This document shows positions 32,301 through 44,582 of a stretch of DNA of 64,000 nucleotides, piece by piece (the stretch's first letter is position 1; each line of letters begins with the position of its first letter). A model generated the notes under the pieces. That model did no database searches and was not told where the DNA came from. It saw only the letters and a program-made list of their open reading frames with translations. Source of the stretch: Pachypanchax playfairii (lineage: Eukaryota; Chordata; Actinopteri; Cyprinodontiformes; Aplocheilidae); NCBI GenBank assembly GCA_006937955.1, contig SSNP01000024.1, positions 4,742,077-4,806,076 of the forward strand, given 5' to 3'. The translations under genes and the position numbers were made by a program.

Positions 32301-35300
32301 TCATTTGTCTACTGTTTTTCCATTTATCCCTCTATCAAGTGACAGTCTCCAGCTCTTCCTGGGGGATTCTGAGGCATTCCCAGGCCAGATAGCATATATA
32401 ATCCTTTCAGCAAGTTTTAGGTATACTTCCAGTTGGACATGGCAAGAAAACATCCAGAGGCAGGCAACAAGAAAGCCTCCCAACCAGATGTGGGAACCAC
32501 CTCATTAGACTCTTTTCTATGAGGAGGAGCAGCAGTTCTGCTCCAAGATGATGGAGCTCCACATCTGATATCTTTGCTGAGGAAGTCCATTTCAGCCTGG
32601 ACATGATTCAGATTTCTTGACCATTTGTAAGAGCTTGAATACGGACTGATCAGTAAATAAAGAGATTTGCTAACTGTTTGCCACATCAGACCAGAGTAAC
32701 AGCCTAACTACTGAAGACAAAACCCTAATCCGTTGACACATCTCTCACTCCATCTTTCACTCCATCAATCACGGACAAGATGACAAGATACTTGAACTCC
32801 ACTGCTTTTAAAATTGTAATGAAACAAACTGCTTTAATTTGTTTACGAAACCCATTTGGGTTCTAAATTATTGTCTCATCCAATTAATTAGTTTCTACAG
32901 TCAATTAAATGTAAGAGTTCACCTTTGTTTACAGCCAAATTTGACTTGTTAAACAAAGGCAGTGATTCATATTCAGCTAAGATCCATTTGTCTGTTTTTC
33001 TGGGAGACAAGTCCAGCTTCTCAAACAAACAAAACCTACTGCACAAACAGGAATCTATAGCTAAAATACAGGCGATGTGCAAGGTGTCACAAAGCATCAA
33101 TAAAAACAAATGTATTTATAAACAAGTATGTTTCTGCAAACCCTTACTACAGTTGAAGTGCACTTACTCCAGCTGTGTTATTCCTTCAGTTCGATATCAA
33201 TATTTCATGCATTCTATACATTTAGGCCCTACTGAACTGATTTTTTTGCTGTTTTGATGAATTCTCAGAAGAGTGGAAGGGTTTCAATGCCATACATGTG
33301 GTTCCACATTAGATCTTCACCTCCCCTCGGGGGATAGGGCTTGTGAGTGCACCCTGAGCTCTGTGCTTGCTAACAGAGTAGGATGTCACACAGAGGGTAA
33401 ACACGTCTTTAAGCTCTAAGTCCAGCTCTCCCTTCGGAGGCTGAGGGCCAGAGGCTCTGACAGTAAGGGGGGAGGGATGCTGGGTAATGACATCTAGTCT
33501 GCTAACGAGGAACAAAAACAGAACCAGAAGAACTATTATCACAAACTGACTCAGTCAGGTGGATTAGTGAGCCATTTCTTGTATTTTGGTTCTCTCTGAC
33601 TGTATTTAGGGATTGGATGGGGTTATTGTTTTCCTTTTTTTGTAAATGTGTTGCATTCATGCATGCACATATTGTACATTTACATACTACATTTAGTCTT
33701 CCCTGAGGAGACGCGTAACTGTTCAACTAAGAGACTCTGAAGTAGGAGGCACACACACAAACATAAACACGTCGGCAGTGAGCATCTCGGAGTTGTACAT
33801 GATGCAAAGTGAGAGCCAAAGCTGGGCTGTAGATACACGCTTCGTGGATTTTCCACCCTCTGGTGATTTTCACACCAAAAACATTTACTTGTGAGTGGAA
33901 TAGAGAAGGAAAAGGAGAGAGAGTGTGTGTGCACATGTGAATGCATGTTGTTACATCTGTTTCTGTGCCAAAACAGATTTTCATTGGTCCAAAACCAGAA
34001 TCATGGAGTTATAACTCCAGTTACAAGTTGGTTTCAAATATTTCGCTTGTGGCTGCTCCGATTTTTTCAGAAGCAGAATGAGGTTGATCTCTTATCTGGG
34101 TCTGTTCCTTCAGATGCCAAATAACATTTATCATTGTGTCTTTGCTGTGATTTCCCTGTTTAGCAAGTCCAGCAAAATACTGAAAGAATTCTGCTGTTAT
34201 GATCACAGTGATGTCACCATCTGTCCACACCGCCTATGTTTTTAATACTCAATAGTTTTGTACTATTTATGAAAAACATTAGATGAAGTCAGACAGACAG
34301 CAATGTACCATGCAGAACAGATACATCTTCCCTAAACCTGAACTGAGACCATGATAAGAAATTAATCTGTAGATTTTTGTTCTCTATAAATACATAAAAG
34401 AAAAATACCATTCATTAATAATACTGAATCTATAAATTCTGACTTTCTTATTCCTCCTCCCTGCTTGTAAAACCAAATCAATGAATCGAGCGTGTGGTGG
34501 TCTGACTTTTGGAGTAGTATTGAATAATGCTGTTTTTGTTTTAAATTACATTGAGCACAACAACACTTATCAACAGAAGAAGTAGACAGAGATGAATCGT
34601 GCATCTTTCGGATCTTTACGACCAAGAAACAGAAACAAGTGGGTATAAAAAGCAGATGGATGGATGCGTTTAGTTGAAACTAAAACTAAAATTATGCATT
34701 ACATCCAGCTGTTCATTTAAATTTATAAGAAGCACAATAGAATAGACCAAGAGACAAGATGACCATTAATTTGTATCCATCTTTAATCACTCCTAAAACA
34801 TTTCCTGACCAAAAGTTGAAGGATAAAACATTTTGATTGGCTCTGAGAAACAACAGACTGGAAAAAATCAATTAATGCCAGCTGTGAAACACTAAACGAC
34901 AGATACAAATGGCCCAATTTGAAGCGTCAACATCACACTAATAAAGCAGCTACCTCGGATGGTGCTGTACCTGTCTGGGTGTCCTCTCTGATTTACTCCT
35001 GCACCACTCCCAATCTGTCAGCTCGATTTTCCGGCACTCCTCGTGTGACAGCCTCCTCTCGGGCCCTTCGAACACCGAAGACGAGTCATTGAGGCTGTGA
35101 TCCTTTTCTCGGTGATGAGAAAGCAGCGAAGGGACGCAGTGGAACTCCTTATCGTCCTTGTGGTTCTCGTGAGGAAAGGGGGGACGATCAGCTAGCGCCT
35201 CCCCTCTGCTGGCTTCCAAGAGGAGGCCTGCATAAGAGGAGCTGTCCACTGGGGGGGAGGTGCTGAAATCAAAGTTGGGACTGAGCCTGGAGAGCCCGCC

Positions 35301-38300
35301 ACTTTCCAGTGCAACAAGGCGAGGATTTGAGAAGTCACAGTTAAAAAGGCTGTGATAAGGCTTCTCTATGGGAGGACTGCTGTGGGACTTAGTAGCATGT
35401 GATAACTTGTAGACTCCATAACCTTGTTGGAAGGAAAGACTGAACTCAAACTTCCTTTTCATTGCTGTAAATAAAGCAAGTGATAATAAATTAATTAGAA
35501 TCCAAAACCACAAAAGAAAAGAGCTTCCCAGCTTTTTCTCATGAGTAAATCTGTTTTAGATTATATGTACAGTGGGCTTGTCTGCACATTAGTAAATGAC
35601 TCTGTGTCTACCTGAAGGTTCCTGTGCTGGATCCCGTTTGCAGTTAATGAAGCAGCCACATGGCATGTGGATCCAACGCTCAGACAGCACAAACAGGGGA
35701 GTGACCGCAGGTGCAAGCAGAGTGAGGAAGAAGCTTAGAGCCTCCAGGGAAGAGCTGCGTGCATTTACTGCATGCCGTATGAGCACCAAAGTCTGGGAGT
35801 GAAAGAGAAGAGGAAATTAATTCACCCGAGGAGTTGGCTATTCAAAATGCATGAAGAAGTGGAGCAAAAAAGATGTGAATGAGAAGAAGAAATTGCACAG
35901 GTAAGTCACACAGTCTGTTTTGTTGAACCACTTGTAGCTTTGATTCTGACTTACATTCACCACGATATTGTTTTGATAAATATTGTCCCGAACTTTATTT
36001 ACATGCACCAGTTTTTAACTCGTATTGATAGTAAAGTTGGATTGCTGCAGCACAACATTAAAGATTTTAAATTAAATGTGAACCCTGTGGTTCTCTCCAC
36101 AGGCTGGCACAAAGCATCATGGGAATGCACATCTCCATCCAAAAATCTCTGTAACCTGCTACAGCCATCCTTCTGGAATGAGAAACATCTGGACTAATTG
36201 AAACACAAGGCCCCTTTTAACTGATTCAGTCCAAATGTTAAGCTCCAGAGAAAGTTGAAGCTGTTTGTAATAAACCTTAAATTCTGGTGTTTTTTTTATC
36301 TACAGGCTAATTCAGTTTCAGTACCTTGAGCTGTGTTTGAATTGTGCATTTCAAAAGACTCTTCTTGTTACTGCTCGGCATGCTTGTATTTTAATTTCAC
36401 CAAATATTTAAGAGACCTGGCATTCCAAGTATTAAATATTTTTTTCAGACCACATTTCATTTTCACTCTTTTAAGGTTTCAATAATAACGTGGGTTATCT
36501 AACCTTATTTTAGTAGTCTCAGTCTTTTGTTTGCTTGATGTACACCTACAGTTTGACCCTTCTGAAACAAAATTACGCCTTTTCATCAACTGCAAAATGT
36601 TTTCCAACATGGTTGTTTTGAGGTTTGAAAGGTTGCTTGCTGCATCATTTTGGTATAAAATAACTTTTTGGCGAGTGAAAAATATTAATTACTGATCTGC
36701 TTCTCCAGAGGGAGCCTATCTGCTTTGTTGAATCCAGGAAGATATATACATATATATATTTTTTGGCCTTGCATCATACATTGTCTGCATCTGAGCCAAT
36801 GCATAACACAAATTCAGTATCAGAACACACTCTTTTAATTAGCAATCCAAAGTAATCCTTCGTAGATATATTTTATGGCAAGAAATACAACATTCAGAAA
36901 CACTGACCTTGAAAAAGCCAGCCCAGACAAGCTTTTATCCTTGCTTCTTTGAAACCCAACTACAGAAGTATATTTTATTCCACAGAAAGAAATCATATTG
37001 CAAATTCACAGCTTTTCAGCCTTATTTTGACATTTTTTTAATATCTATTACTTCTGGCTTTTGATCATTTTATGAATGCGTGTTGTAAATTTCTGTTGTG
37101 TTTGCACCACAAAGCACCAACCACCTCAAGTTTATTAAAATACATACACATATATAGATAAAATTATATATATACATATATTCTGCATAATCAAGTGCCA
37201 ATGTGCAGCATGCATGCCAGTTATTTCACAATGTAGTCTAATGAATACTGCCCTGAGGCATTCATTAAAACCTGCAAACTACTGTTCTTAAGTCCTTTAG
37301 GGAATGCTAATTTGATGAAACATTAGTGTGACATTATTAAAAGCTTGTTGGTGTTTAACAATTTCATAGAAGAACCTTGATGAGATGATAAAATGTTGAC
37401 AATTTCACACCTTCAATAAACAACAGGTGTGTTTCCCTCCATTGATTTGCTTGTTTGTTAATTTGTTTAACATTATTTTTGGTTGATAATATAAAAGAGA
37501 ATAAAATACGATTTTAATGCTTTTATTAATTAATAATGCAGAACTGGTTTACTTTAAGAATGCAGTCTTTATTTTTGTGGTGATACTATTGAGTTTTTTC
37601 ATCTTTATTTGATTATTGCAGCTGTTTTTTACATGAGCACAGATTGTAAATTCCATCCCTTCATGGTCATTCTGGGTAAAAAGTGGTTAATGAAGCCCAA
37701 AAGTTCTGCCAACGTTTTATCTATAAAACGTCCATTATTACTATATTATTACTATATTATTATTAGCCTCCTATATAGAGAAACTTGGGGGGAGCACCTT
37801 ATAGGGTCATTTTCAGATTGCGTTGAGTAGCTGGAAGTTATTTTACTTCCAATCGAGATTATTTAAATATACTTTACGTCATTTTCATAAATATCCATGT
37901 GAAATACATTGTGTGGTTTGAGAGAAACATAGTAAAAACTAAATGGACCCCATGGAGTCAGTTATCATGCTTACCATCATTGGCATCCATAAAACGACTC
38001 GGACAACCGCCAGAATCATGGAAAAGCGCTTCTGTGCAAACACCACCACTGTGTCCCCAACAGCTGCTGTCCTCTGTCCTCCGACGGACACCGCGGACAG
38101 ACAGCTGTCATCCTTCTCTCTGATCTCTGTCCCGCACGAGCTTGGACTCAGTTCGTTGTACGCACCCAAACTTTTGTCCAAACTGTCCCGGGAAAAAGAC
38201 GGAAGGTCACAGAGAGGAGCGGAACCGCTCAGTCCTCTGGACATGTCCAGGTAGCTCGGGTATAATAAAGTCCTCTGGGGCTCTCTGGAGCACAGCAGCT

Positions 38301-38943
38301 GATACGTGAGGGGGATGAAGAAAAACACCATCCCAGAGAAGCACAAGAAATACAAGGAGAAGAGCAGCAGGATGTAAAAACTGTCGCTCTCTGGGAAACA
38401 CCCCAGAGACGCTCGCGCAAAGCTGCCCCATCCGCACAAAGGTAACACACTGACGGCCAGGCTCACCGCCCACACACCGCCTACTGCCCACATCACTCTG
38501 AGGGGCCGGCGGACGGACTGAAGCACCCCGAACCTCTTGGTGACATAAAAAGTGTAGGCTGCTATGAGGCAAGCCTTCATGTTGCTGGAAACCCCCTGGA
38601 ACACGTAGAGAAGTCCGGACAAAGTGCACGAGACCCCCGACCCTTCACCTGCGCGAGTCTCCCACTGAAGGAGCATGAACAAGGAGAGGGGAACCACGCT
38701 GAGCAGGTCGTCCACCGACATGGAAGCCACGATGACACACAGGGAGGTTTTCCTCCTCATCCGGAGGAGAGAAAGGAGCGAATACACACCTCCGACCAGG
38801 GTGGCAGCGGCGATGGTTACGCACAAACCGAAAAGCAGAAGGCGAATTTGCCGCTCCATGCCTGAGGGGTCTGATGTGTCATAGATGTCTGTGTGGAGAA
38901 AGCTCTGGTTGGGCGCAGGGGAGCTGTAGTTCGTCGTAGACAT
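28871..38943 (-). CDS. gpr149: gpr149, orphan class A G-protein-coupled receptor (5 exons, complete)
   Basis: Seven-transmembrane orphan receptor of the plasma membrane; ligand unknown. Exons join in frame to 766 residues (human 731). N-glycosylation sites NYS (5) and NQS (12) precede TM1 (~33-60). TM2 is ~68-94, TM3 ~106-134, TM4 ~148-170, TM5 ~188-217, then a long third loop (~218-304), TM6 ~305-330 and TM7 ~336-362. C106 and C182 can form the usual TM3-ECL2 disulfide. TM3 ends TFYVTKR, with no DRY, and TM7 has TPLFVL in place of NPxxY, both as in mammalian GPR149. The cytoplasmic tail carries conserved FEGPERRLSHEE, DWEWCRSKSERTPRQ, CAFQGTVSL and VYRSKSVGHEP blocks. The ATG has A at -3. 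Confidence 0.96.
29860..30003 (-). CDS. gpr149: gpr149 exon 4 (aa 549-596)
   Basis: Encodes LSIPLCAFQGTVSLQAPTGK and TLSLSTYEVSSDGLKISP, nearly identical to the human tail. Acceptor TTTTTTTGCAG; donor AAG|GTAACG. Confidence 0.95.
30480..30645. repeat. Fish LINE-derived repeat, internally deleted
   Basis: CAGGGTTGCAGGGAGCTGGT, TCATTGGGTGAGAGGCGGGG, ACACCCTGGACAGGTCAC, then directly CCCAGGACCTGCTTGCTGC. It is the same family as 22245-22580 with the middle missing. Preceded by a short (GTTCA)n run. Confidence 0.6.
32300..32830 (-). mobile_element. LINE ORF2 C-terminal fragment
   Basis: Antisense blocks CCAGCTCTTCCTGGGGGATT, GAGGCATTCCCAGGCCAG and AACCACCTCATTAGACTC match the C-terminal region of a fish non-LTR ORF2. 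On the minus strand IEKSLMRWFPHLVGRL and LDVFLPCPTGS are recognisable (consensus type ...RWLGHLVRMPPGRLP...). Multiple stops and gaps; inactive. Inside gpr149 intron 3. Confidence 0.6.
34630..34678. repeat. LINE/SINE tail fragment
   Basis: CAAGTGGGTATAAAAAGC followed by GATGGATGGATG, the usual (GGAT)n-type terminus of the high-copy fish repeat. Confidence 0.35.
34971..35464 (-). CDS. gpr149: gpr149 exon 3 (aa 384-548, cytoplasmic tail)
   Basis: Starts AMKRKFEFSLSFQQGYGVYK (human KRKGFEFNLSFQKSYGIYK), then a divergent Ser/His-rich middle, and ends with the conserved FEGPERRLSHEE and WEWCRSKSERTPRQ. Confidence 0.95.
35612..35792 (-). CDS. gpr149: gpr149 exon 2 (aa 324-384, TM6-TM7)
   Basis: Encodes SFFLTLLAPAVTPLFVLSER and WIHMPCGCFINCKRD, matching human TVTPVFVLSKRWTHLPCGCIINC. 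The Cys cluster after TM7 could be palmitoylated. Confidence 0.95.
35793..37974 (-). other. gpr149 intron 1 (2.2 kb)
   Basis: AT-rich intron splitting TM6. Contains short TA/CATA microsatellites near 36740-36765 and 37140-37180. No transposon boundary is recognised. Confidence 0.7.
37975..38943 (-). CDS. gpr149: gpr149 exon 1 (aa 1-323, TM1 to mid TM6)
   Basis: Large first coding exon from MSTTNYSSPAPNQS to VVLWMPMM, ending ATG|GTAAGC. Core matches to human include VASMSVDDL (human VASWSVDDL), LPLCGWGSF and AQKRFSMILA. Confidence 0.96.
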
Positions 38944-41900
38944 CTTTAGGAAATTGCTGTAGCCTATCTATCTTAATCTGAAACTTATAATCCGTGAGAT
39001 TAGGCTCAGTTGCTCTTAAAGTTGCTCCAGATACTATATGTGAACATATACGCCTTATTTCAAATAGGCTGAGAAATAGGCTACACAAATAAAAAAACAA
39101 ATCGGAGAGGCAGCGGTGAGAGTCTGCAGAGCGGTTCCTGATCCATCTGCAAACGCGCGAAGCTTTCTGGTCCCTTTGGATGTGGAGCTGGTTCAGCGCA
39201 GCCTGCCAGGCACTTTGTGTTCACCGTTCAAACAGCGTAACCAGAGCATCTCTTGTTTCCAGCAGCCGATTTGCGCGCTGTCGTCATCACCGTCATTTGA
39301 GGATTGAGCCAAACGCAGCCCACTTCAAGCGTGTCTTTGTGGAACCGGTCCAATGCATCAGCCTGCTTTTACACACTGGCGTTTATTTATTTTTCCGGGT
39401 CATTCACTAACTATCCCTCCTCCTGAGTCACAGGAATTCATTTGTCGATTTACTTTTAATGTATAATAACAGAATTGCGTTTAAAGTGGGTGACATTTTC
39501 TGGTTAATTTCATTTAGAAACTAAAAGGACAAATTTACTGAGAAAGACTAATCATCAAGCTAAATGTCAGAGCTAAAACTAATTAGATAAGATTTAAGTA
39601 GCATCTTGTGACCATGTGCCAGCTGCTTTCAGAAAACAGAGTTCAGCTTGGTGTAACTGCTCATATGTCTGTTTTAGTTAATCCATGTGAGTCATACTGT
39701 CAGACAGGAGAAGCAGCTCCTCACAAAGCAAGAAGAAAAGGACACAATAATGAAGGCAGCCAAGTTAAAGGAGGTAATTAACCTTGTTCTGCCCAGTCAA
39801 ATGGAAGCTGTCCTACATCATAATCTTATTTGTCACAGACACGTAACAGTTAATGAAATATTAAGCTTTAATGAATCCGTCTGATGTTTTTGTTGGCTGT
39901 AGGTTAAAGAGGGAAAGCACTTGGAGATGCAGCCGACCAGATAAAAACCATTAAAAGTTTGCCTGTGAGCTCCAGAGAGGGTGTGTATGTGTGCATCAAT
40001 CCTTGTCTCAACTCTCCCTGTAGTGCTCAAGGATTTTCAAGCTCAAGGCCCCTGGGTGTTCATTTATCGTGGCGGAGATCCAAAAAATTGTGACACTCCA
40101 CGTGTTTTGTTTATTATTGTTTTAAGTGTTTTGGACTCCGCCCCCTTGGGTGTTTTACATCTCTCAATCCCAGCATGAGATAATTATCTGCGGATGCTCA
40201 TCTGTTTCCACCTCACGCGTGCACTGATGTGAAACTTATATACGTGAATGAACCTGACCTGAAGTTAAATCAAATTAGATTTGAGCTAAGTGACTTGCAG
40301 CTGATCTAATGACTCAACTCAGTCCGGGGCCAGAAGGACGCAGAGAGGAACACGAAGGGGACAGTAAACAAAACAAAACAAAAATAATCCACGGGAGCGC
40401 AGACTGGAGAGAGAGANAGCGAACACAAACACATATGATCACACATGCGCAGGCTGACAGCAGAGTCACACATCAAGGTGACCTACTTTGTGTGCATGCG
40501 TTTTTGTGCGTGCTTATGTGGGCTGAATGCGAAGTTTGTTCATGTGTGCAAAAAAAAGGTGAGAGTGCAGCCCTGTGAAGATTTTACACAGACAAATGCA
40601 CCAGGGAGGAAGTGAGTAAACATAATGAAAAAGGATCTGTTGGAAAAATATGAAAAGCCAACACTGACAAGACCCATCCAGTCATCTGCTCAGGGAAGAT
40701 AGACTCAATAAAGATTTTCCATCAAGGTTATTGATGACGAGATAGAGAGGAGGAGGTGGCAGCTGAGGAAGGATTCATCATGTGAAAGTACCAAAAGTTG
40801 AGTTATTTACAGCATTAAAGAAGTAACTAATATGCAAAAATATTTGCAAATTTGACCATGTTGATGGAAATATGGCAGAACAGAGTGTTTTTATCTGTAT
40901 TTCTGAGCCAAATCATCCTGGATGTTATAAACAAAGCTATAAAGGATACAAAATAAAAAACTCTCCAACTAGTTTATGGAAAGAGTCCAACATGAAACAC
41001 CTTCAGGCGATACAGATTGATGATGTACACCGAACACAAAAACACATTGGATGTGTTTCTCTCTCTTCATGAATCTGAAACTGTTTCACACAACAAGTGA
41101 ACAACCATTTTTACCTTGTTTTTTTATTGAAAAAGGTAAATCAGGTAAGAAATGAGAAGCTATATGAAGGGATTGTGTAAAACAGGCATATAAATGCAAA
41201 GGATGATGGTTAAATGTTACCGGAAAAATGGGATTCAAGTGATATGAAATGGATGAATATATATATATACAGTATATGCATCTTTTTAAAGGTTATAGAG
41301 AAAACATATTTTCCAGGTAAATGTTGTTTATAGTGGAGTGTGAAAGAAAAATACTTCACTTTGAATGATCCAGACGTTCTTGTAATACATTGTTGATCAA
41401 AATCTCTTCAGTCTTTCTGAAAGTCTCTGAAAATCTTACTTAATTTGGCTAGTTTCACTCATTTCCTCTCCAGTTTTCAAATCTGACAGTGAAAAGAGAA
41501 CGATCTGTGTTTTCAGGACTGACTCCTGAAGATTTATTTTAAGTTCTTTGCTGTTATTTCAAATTCAAACATACTTTACTAACCCTGAAAGTAAATTACA
41601 TAGATTTGTTGACACAACACTGACCTTGAGACCAGGAGCCTTATTATTTCTGAAACCAAAGACCTTCAGAAGGTCTAAAAAATAAAAAGACAAATTAAAG
41701 AGATTCCATAAAAGTCTGAATCCTTTAAAGCATCAAGTGGAGAGATGAAGGATGAGTTTTTTTTTGCATCTCTGCAGCTGATTTCCAAATAATCAGTTTT
41801 ATACTGATGCCTACAAACTGAATAACTCCATTATAAACACGTGTCTATTATATATAAACACAGTTCTAAATGCACTTTGATTTCATAAGAATAAACAGAG

Positions 41901-43434
41901 TTTATGTAGTTTCATGCATTGTGCAGGGAAATATTAAATATAAAATTTCTGACAAATTTGTAAAAAAATAAAAAAAACTTGATAAAAAAAGGTTTTGTCT
42001 ATTTGAGTTGATATTTAACATGACCTCATTAAGTCAAACAAAGTGGTCTTAAAACTAAAGGGACTCCAGTTTGTTTTGATTATCACAGCTGTCTTTTAAC
42101 ATCTAATAAATCATTCATTTGTAATATTGGTTTGGAAATGAAAACAGAAGCATGGGAATGCTAAGAAGACTAAAAAAAGGATGTCTCCACTGCAGTTTAT
42201 TAAGATCATAAAAAGAAGATGGTTAATTTGTGATTGATGACTGCGTTACATCATAGAAATAACCTTCACATTTATTTTTAATGTCCTGCGTTGCACGCAC
42301 CATTTTCTAAGCTCATAAATTTGCACGCCTGTTTTTCCACATATCACAGCACCATTACCTTGTTACTTACTGGCCTCTGGTGGTGCATCCCAAATCTGAA
42401 TGGTTTCAATTTTAAAACTGTATTTTTTTTTTTTTCTCCTTGTACCAAATCTGAATCCACCCACACCTGTATACAAACTCTTGCATCTATATAAAAACAC
42501 ACACACACACAGCATGCACATGTGTGCCTCAGTGCATCAATATCCCAAGTCACATCAAGTATTAATGAGGCAGCACTAAACAAAGTGATGGCATGGAAGA
42601 TTATATTTGCATAACGGCAGAGAATTACAGCTGAACGAGGAGAGGAAAATGAATAGTTAGTGTCATGAATTTTTAATGATCATAGCTTTAATTCTCTGCT
42701 GAGGTGCTCTTTAGGGGAGCTGCATGAGGCAGAGATGTTACGTTTTCCACTCTGAACCCTGGTGCCTGTTCATGCATGTTAGGGTTGGAAAACCTTGTTT
42801 TTAGCAAGTGTGCTTTCAAGTAGCAAAATAGATCTGATCTACCTGGAATTTGTTTGGAAATCTTTAGGTAAAGGTTGAAGTGCTCTGAGAGGGAAAAATG
42901 ACAATGAAAGTGTTTGTTTAGACCTTTTTGTAGGTTTTGGTGAAAAGGTTGTGAATAATAAGTATCCTACCTGTTGCAGACAGCTTGTTGATTGGCCTTA
43001 GTCTGGAGAAAGACCAGAACAGCCAGACTTAATGAGGCCAAGTTGAACGTGCCATCTGACAACTGCAGTATTAAAAATGTTATAGTTCTTCATGCAAAAA
43101 CTATTTAACAAACTGTTCCATCACCATTAATGCCACTTTACTCAGTCATTCTGGATGAAATATTCAAATGTTCTTGCCAGAATTGCCTCTTGGAGCACAG
43201 AAAATGCTTCAGCTAGCTACTGTGGTGATTAACACTTACTATATAAGTATCTTTAGAATCCTATGTAAATAACTGTGTAATATAAAGCTGTAGAAATCTT
43301 AGAGCAATTTATAAAAAGTAAGATATCTATTTAATTGATCAAATCTTTTTGTGGAATATGTGAAATATCCCTTTTAAATTTGCTAAACAGATCATGTAAA
43401 TGTTATGTTTCTTTGTGTTATAAGTGTAACTCAG
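38944..43434. other. gpr149 upstream and gene-poor spacer
   Basis: 38944-39400 should hold the gpr149 5' UTR and promoter; it is moderately CpG-rich around 39110-39320, but I see no clear TATA box. Beyond that is AT-rich DNA with an (AT)n tract near 41258. No gene recognised. Confidence 0.5.
40417..40417. other. Ambiguous base (N)
   Basis: A single N inside a GAGAGAGA run, most likely an unresolved or heterozygous microsatellite position in the assembly. Confidence 0.95.
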
Positions 43435-44270
43435 TGTGTATTTAGGTTTGTGTGTGTCTATATTAACTTTGATGTATTTCCTGTTTTACTTTTGTGTACT
43501 CAGGGCTGGTCCTGAGCTGCATGGTGCCCTAGGCGAAAAAAGATTTTGGCGCCCCCTACTGCCCAGAACAGAAACAACGTAACTCAATAACTGGATTACA
43601 TTGCAAAAAATATTTATTTATTCTAAAATGAACAGTAGAGATGATAGATAGATATTTAATTATTACTTATTTTGCTCTTTACATGAGATGAATCGTGCGT
43701 CCAACAGTTTGTTCAAAAAAGGAGAATTTGATGCCCCCTCCAGCAGAGGGCCCCCTAGGCAATTGCCTAATCTGCCTATGCCCAGAACCGGCCCTGTGCG
43801 TACTAATGTCTTCTCTCATTTCAGATCACATCGTGTTTTATTTGTGTTTCCTCCCTGTAATCAGCTCTTGCTCCATACTAATATTTTCCACCTGTGTCAC
43901 GTTGTCTTAACTTCTTTGTATACACATGTTGCAACTCACATATTGCTGGTTCATCTTCATCCTTTGTGTCAAGCGTTCCAGCCTTCGGTTTCTCCTCTGA
44001 GATTCACATCCGGCTTGCATCTGGATTTGCCTCTAGTCTGGTTTCTTTGTACTTCAGCCCGGAAGTGTTGGCTTCTGTGCACCGACAGCCTGTTCTGGGT
44101 TTTCCTCTGCCTCTTTTTTGGACTTTCAGCTTAGATTATTGTGTTCCAACCCTGGACTGTATTAAAAGACTATTGATTGGACATCACTGTGTTTTGAGTC
44201 TTGCATTTGTATCTTCCAGTTTTATGCCTTCTTTTAAATCAGCCTCTGACTTTTTAATATTATGTAAATA
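43435..44270 (+). repeat. Repeat of the CACCTGTG-box family, split by a hAT element
   Basis: CT-rich sequence (TTTCCACCTGTGTCACGTTG, TCATCCTTTGTGTCAAGCG, CCTGGACTGTATTAAAAGAC) related to 26293-26670. It is continuous across 43501-43796 once the hAT insertion is removed. Confidence 0.45.
43501..43796. mobile_element. 296-bp hAT-type MITE with 8-bp target duplication
   Basis: Left end CAGGGCTGGTCCTGAGC; right end AGAACCGGCCCTG, an inverted repeat with few mismatches. Flanking 8-mers TGTGTACT (43493-43500) and TGCGTACT (43797-43804) match at 7 of 8, the hAT signature. Internally it has GGCGCCCCCTACTG near the left and AGGGCCCCCTAGGCAATTGC near the right. No coding capacity. Confidence 0.8.
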
Positions 44271-44479
44271 TAATACTGTGTAAAAATAAATCACATGAGC
44301 ATAGAAATACATGTAGAATTTACAACAACCTTGTGTGAATCAATCAGATTTCCAAAGAGACATTTTTCTAAGAGAAAAATACAATGCTGTAAAACATTCC
44401 AGTAAAAAAACAAGTGTGTGTAAGAAGTCTGAACAGGTGCCTGAATAAATTCCTATTTTTCTATATTTGGAAGGGAACA

Positions 44480-44582
44480 TGAACCCCACCTCTAATTCAA
44501 TGACTGCTGAAGATCAGCACAGATCAGCCCCTCTGTGACCCTAGACAGGAACAAGCAGGTATAGAAATTGATAGAAAAAGTA
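44480..44582. repeat. LINE-derived tail fragment
   Basis: CTGTGACCCTAGACAGGAAC followed by AAGCAGGTATAGAAATTGATAG, a degraded form of the common fish ...gaacaagcgggtatagaaaatgg end. Confidence 0.4.

Larger units (their letters stand above)
30004..34970 (-). other. gpr149 intron 3 (about 5 kb)
   Basis: Intron between tail exons 3 and 4. Contains LINE-derived pieces at 30480-30640, 32300-32830 and 34630-34675. The rest is AT-rich with no exon-like block recognised. Confidence 0.7.

Noticed and set aside
37943..38254. Plus-strand 103-codon frame
   Set aside because: Antisense shadow of gpr149 exon 1.
43688..44283. Two overlapping frames of 129-148 codons
   Set aside because: They run across the hAT MITE boundary and a CT-rich repeat; translation is Phe/Cys/Ser-rich by composition and unrelated to known proteins.
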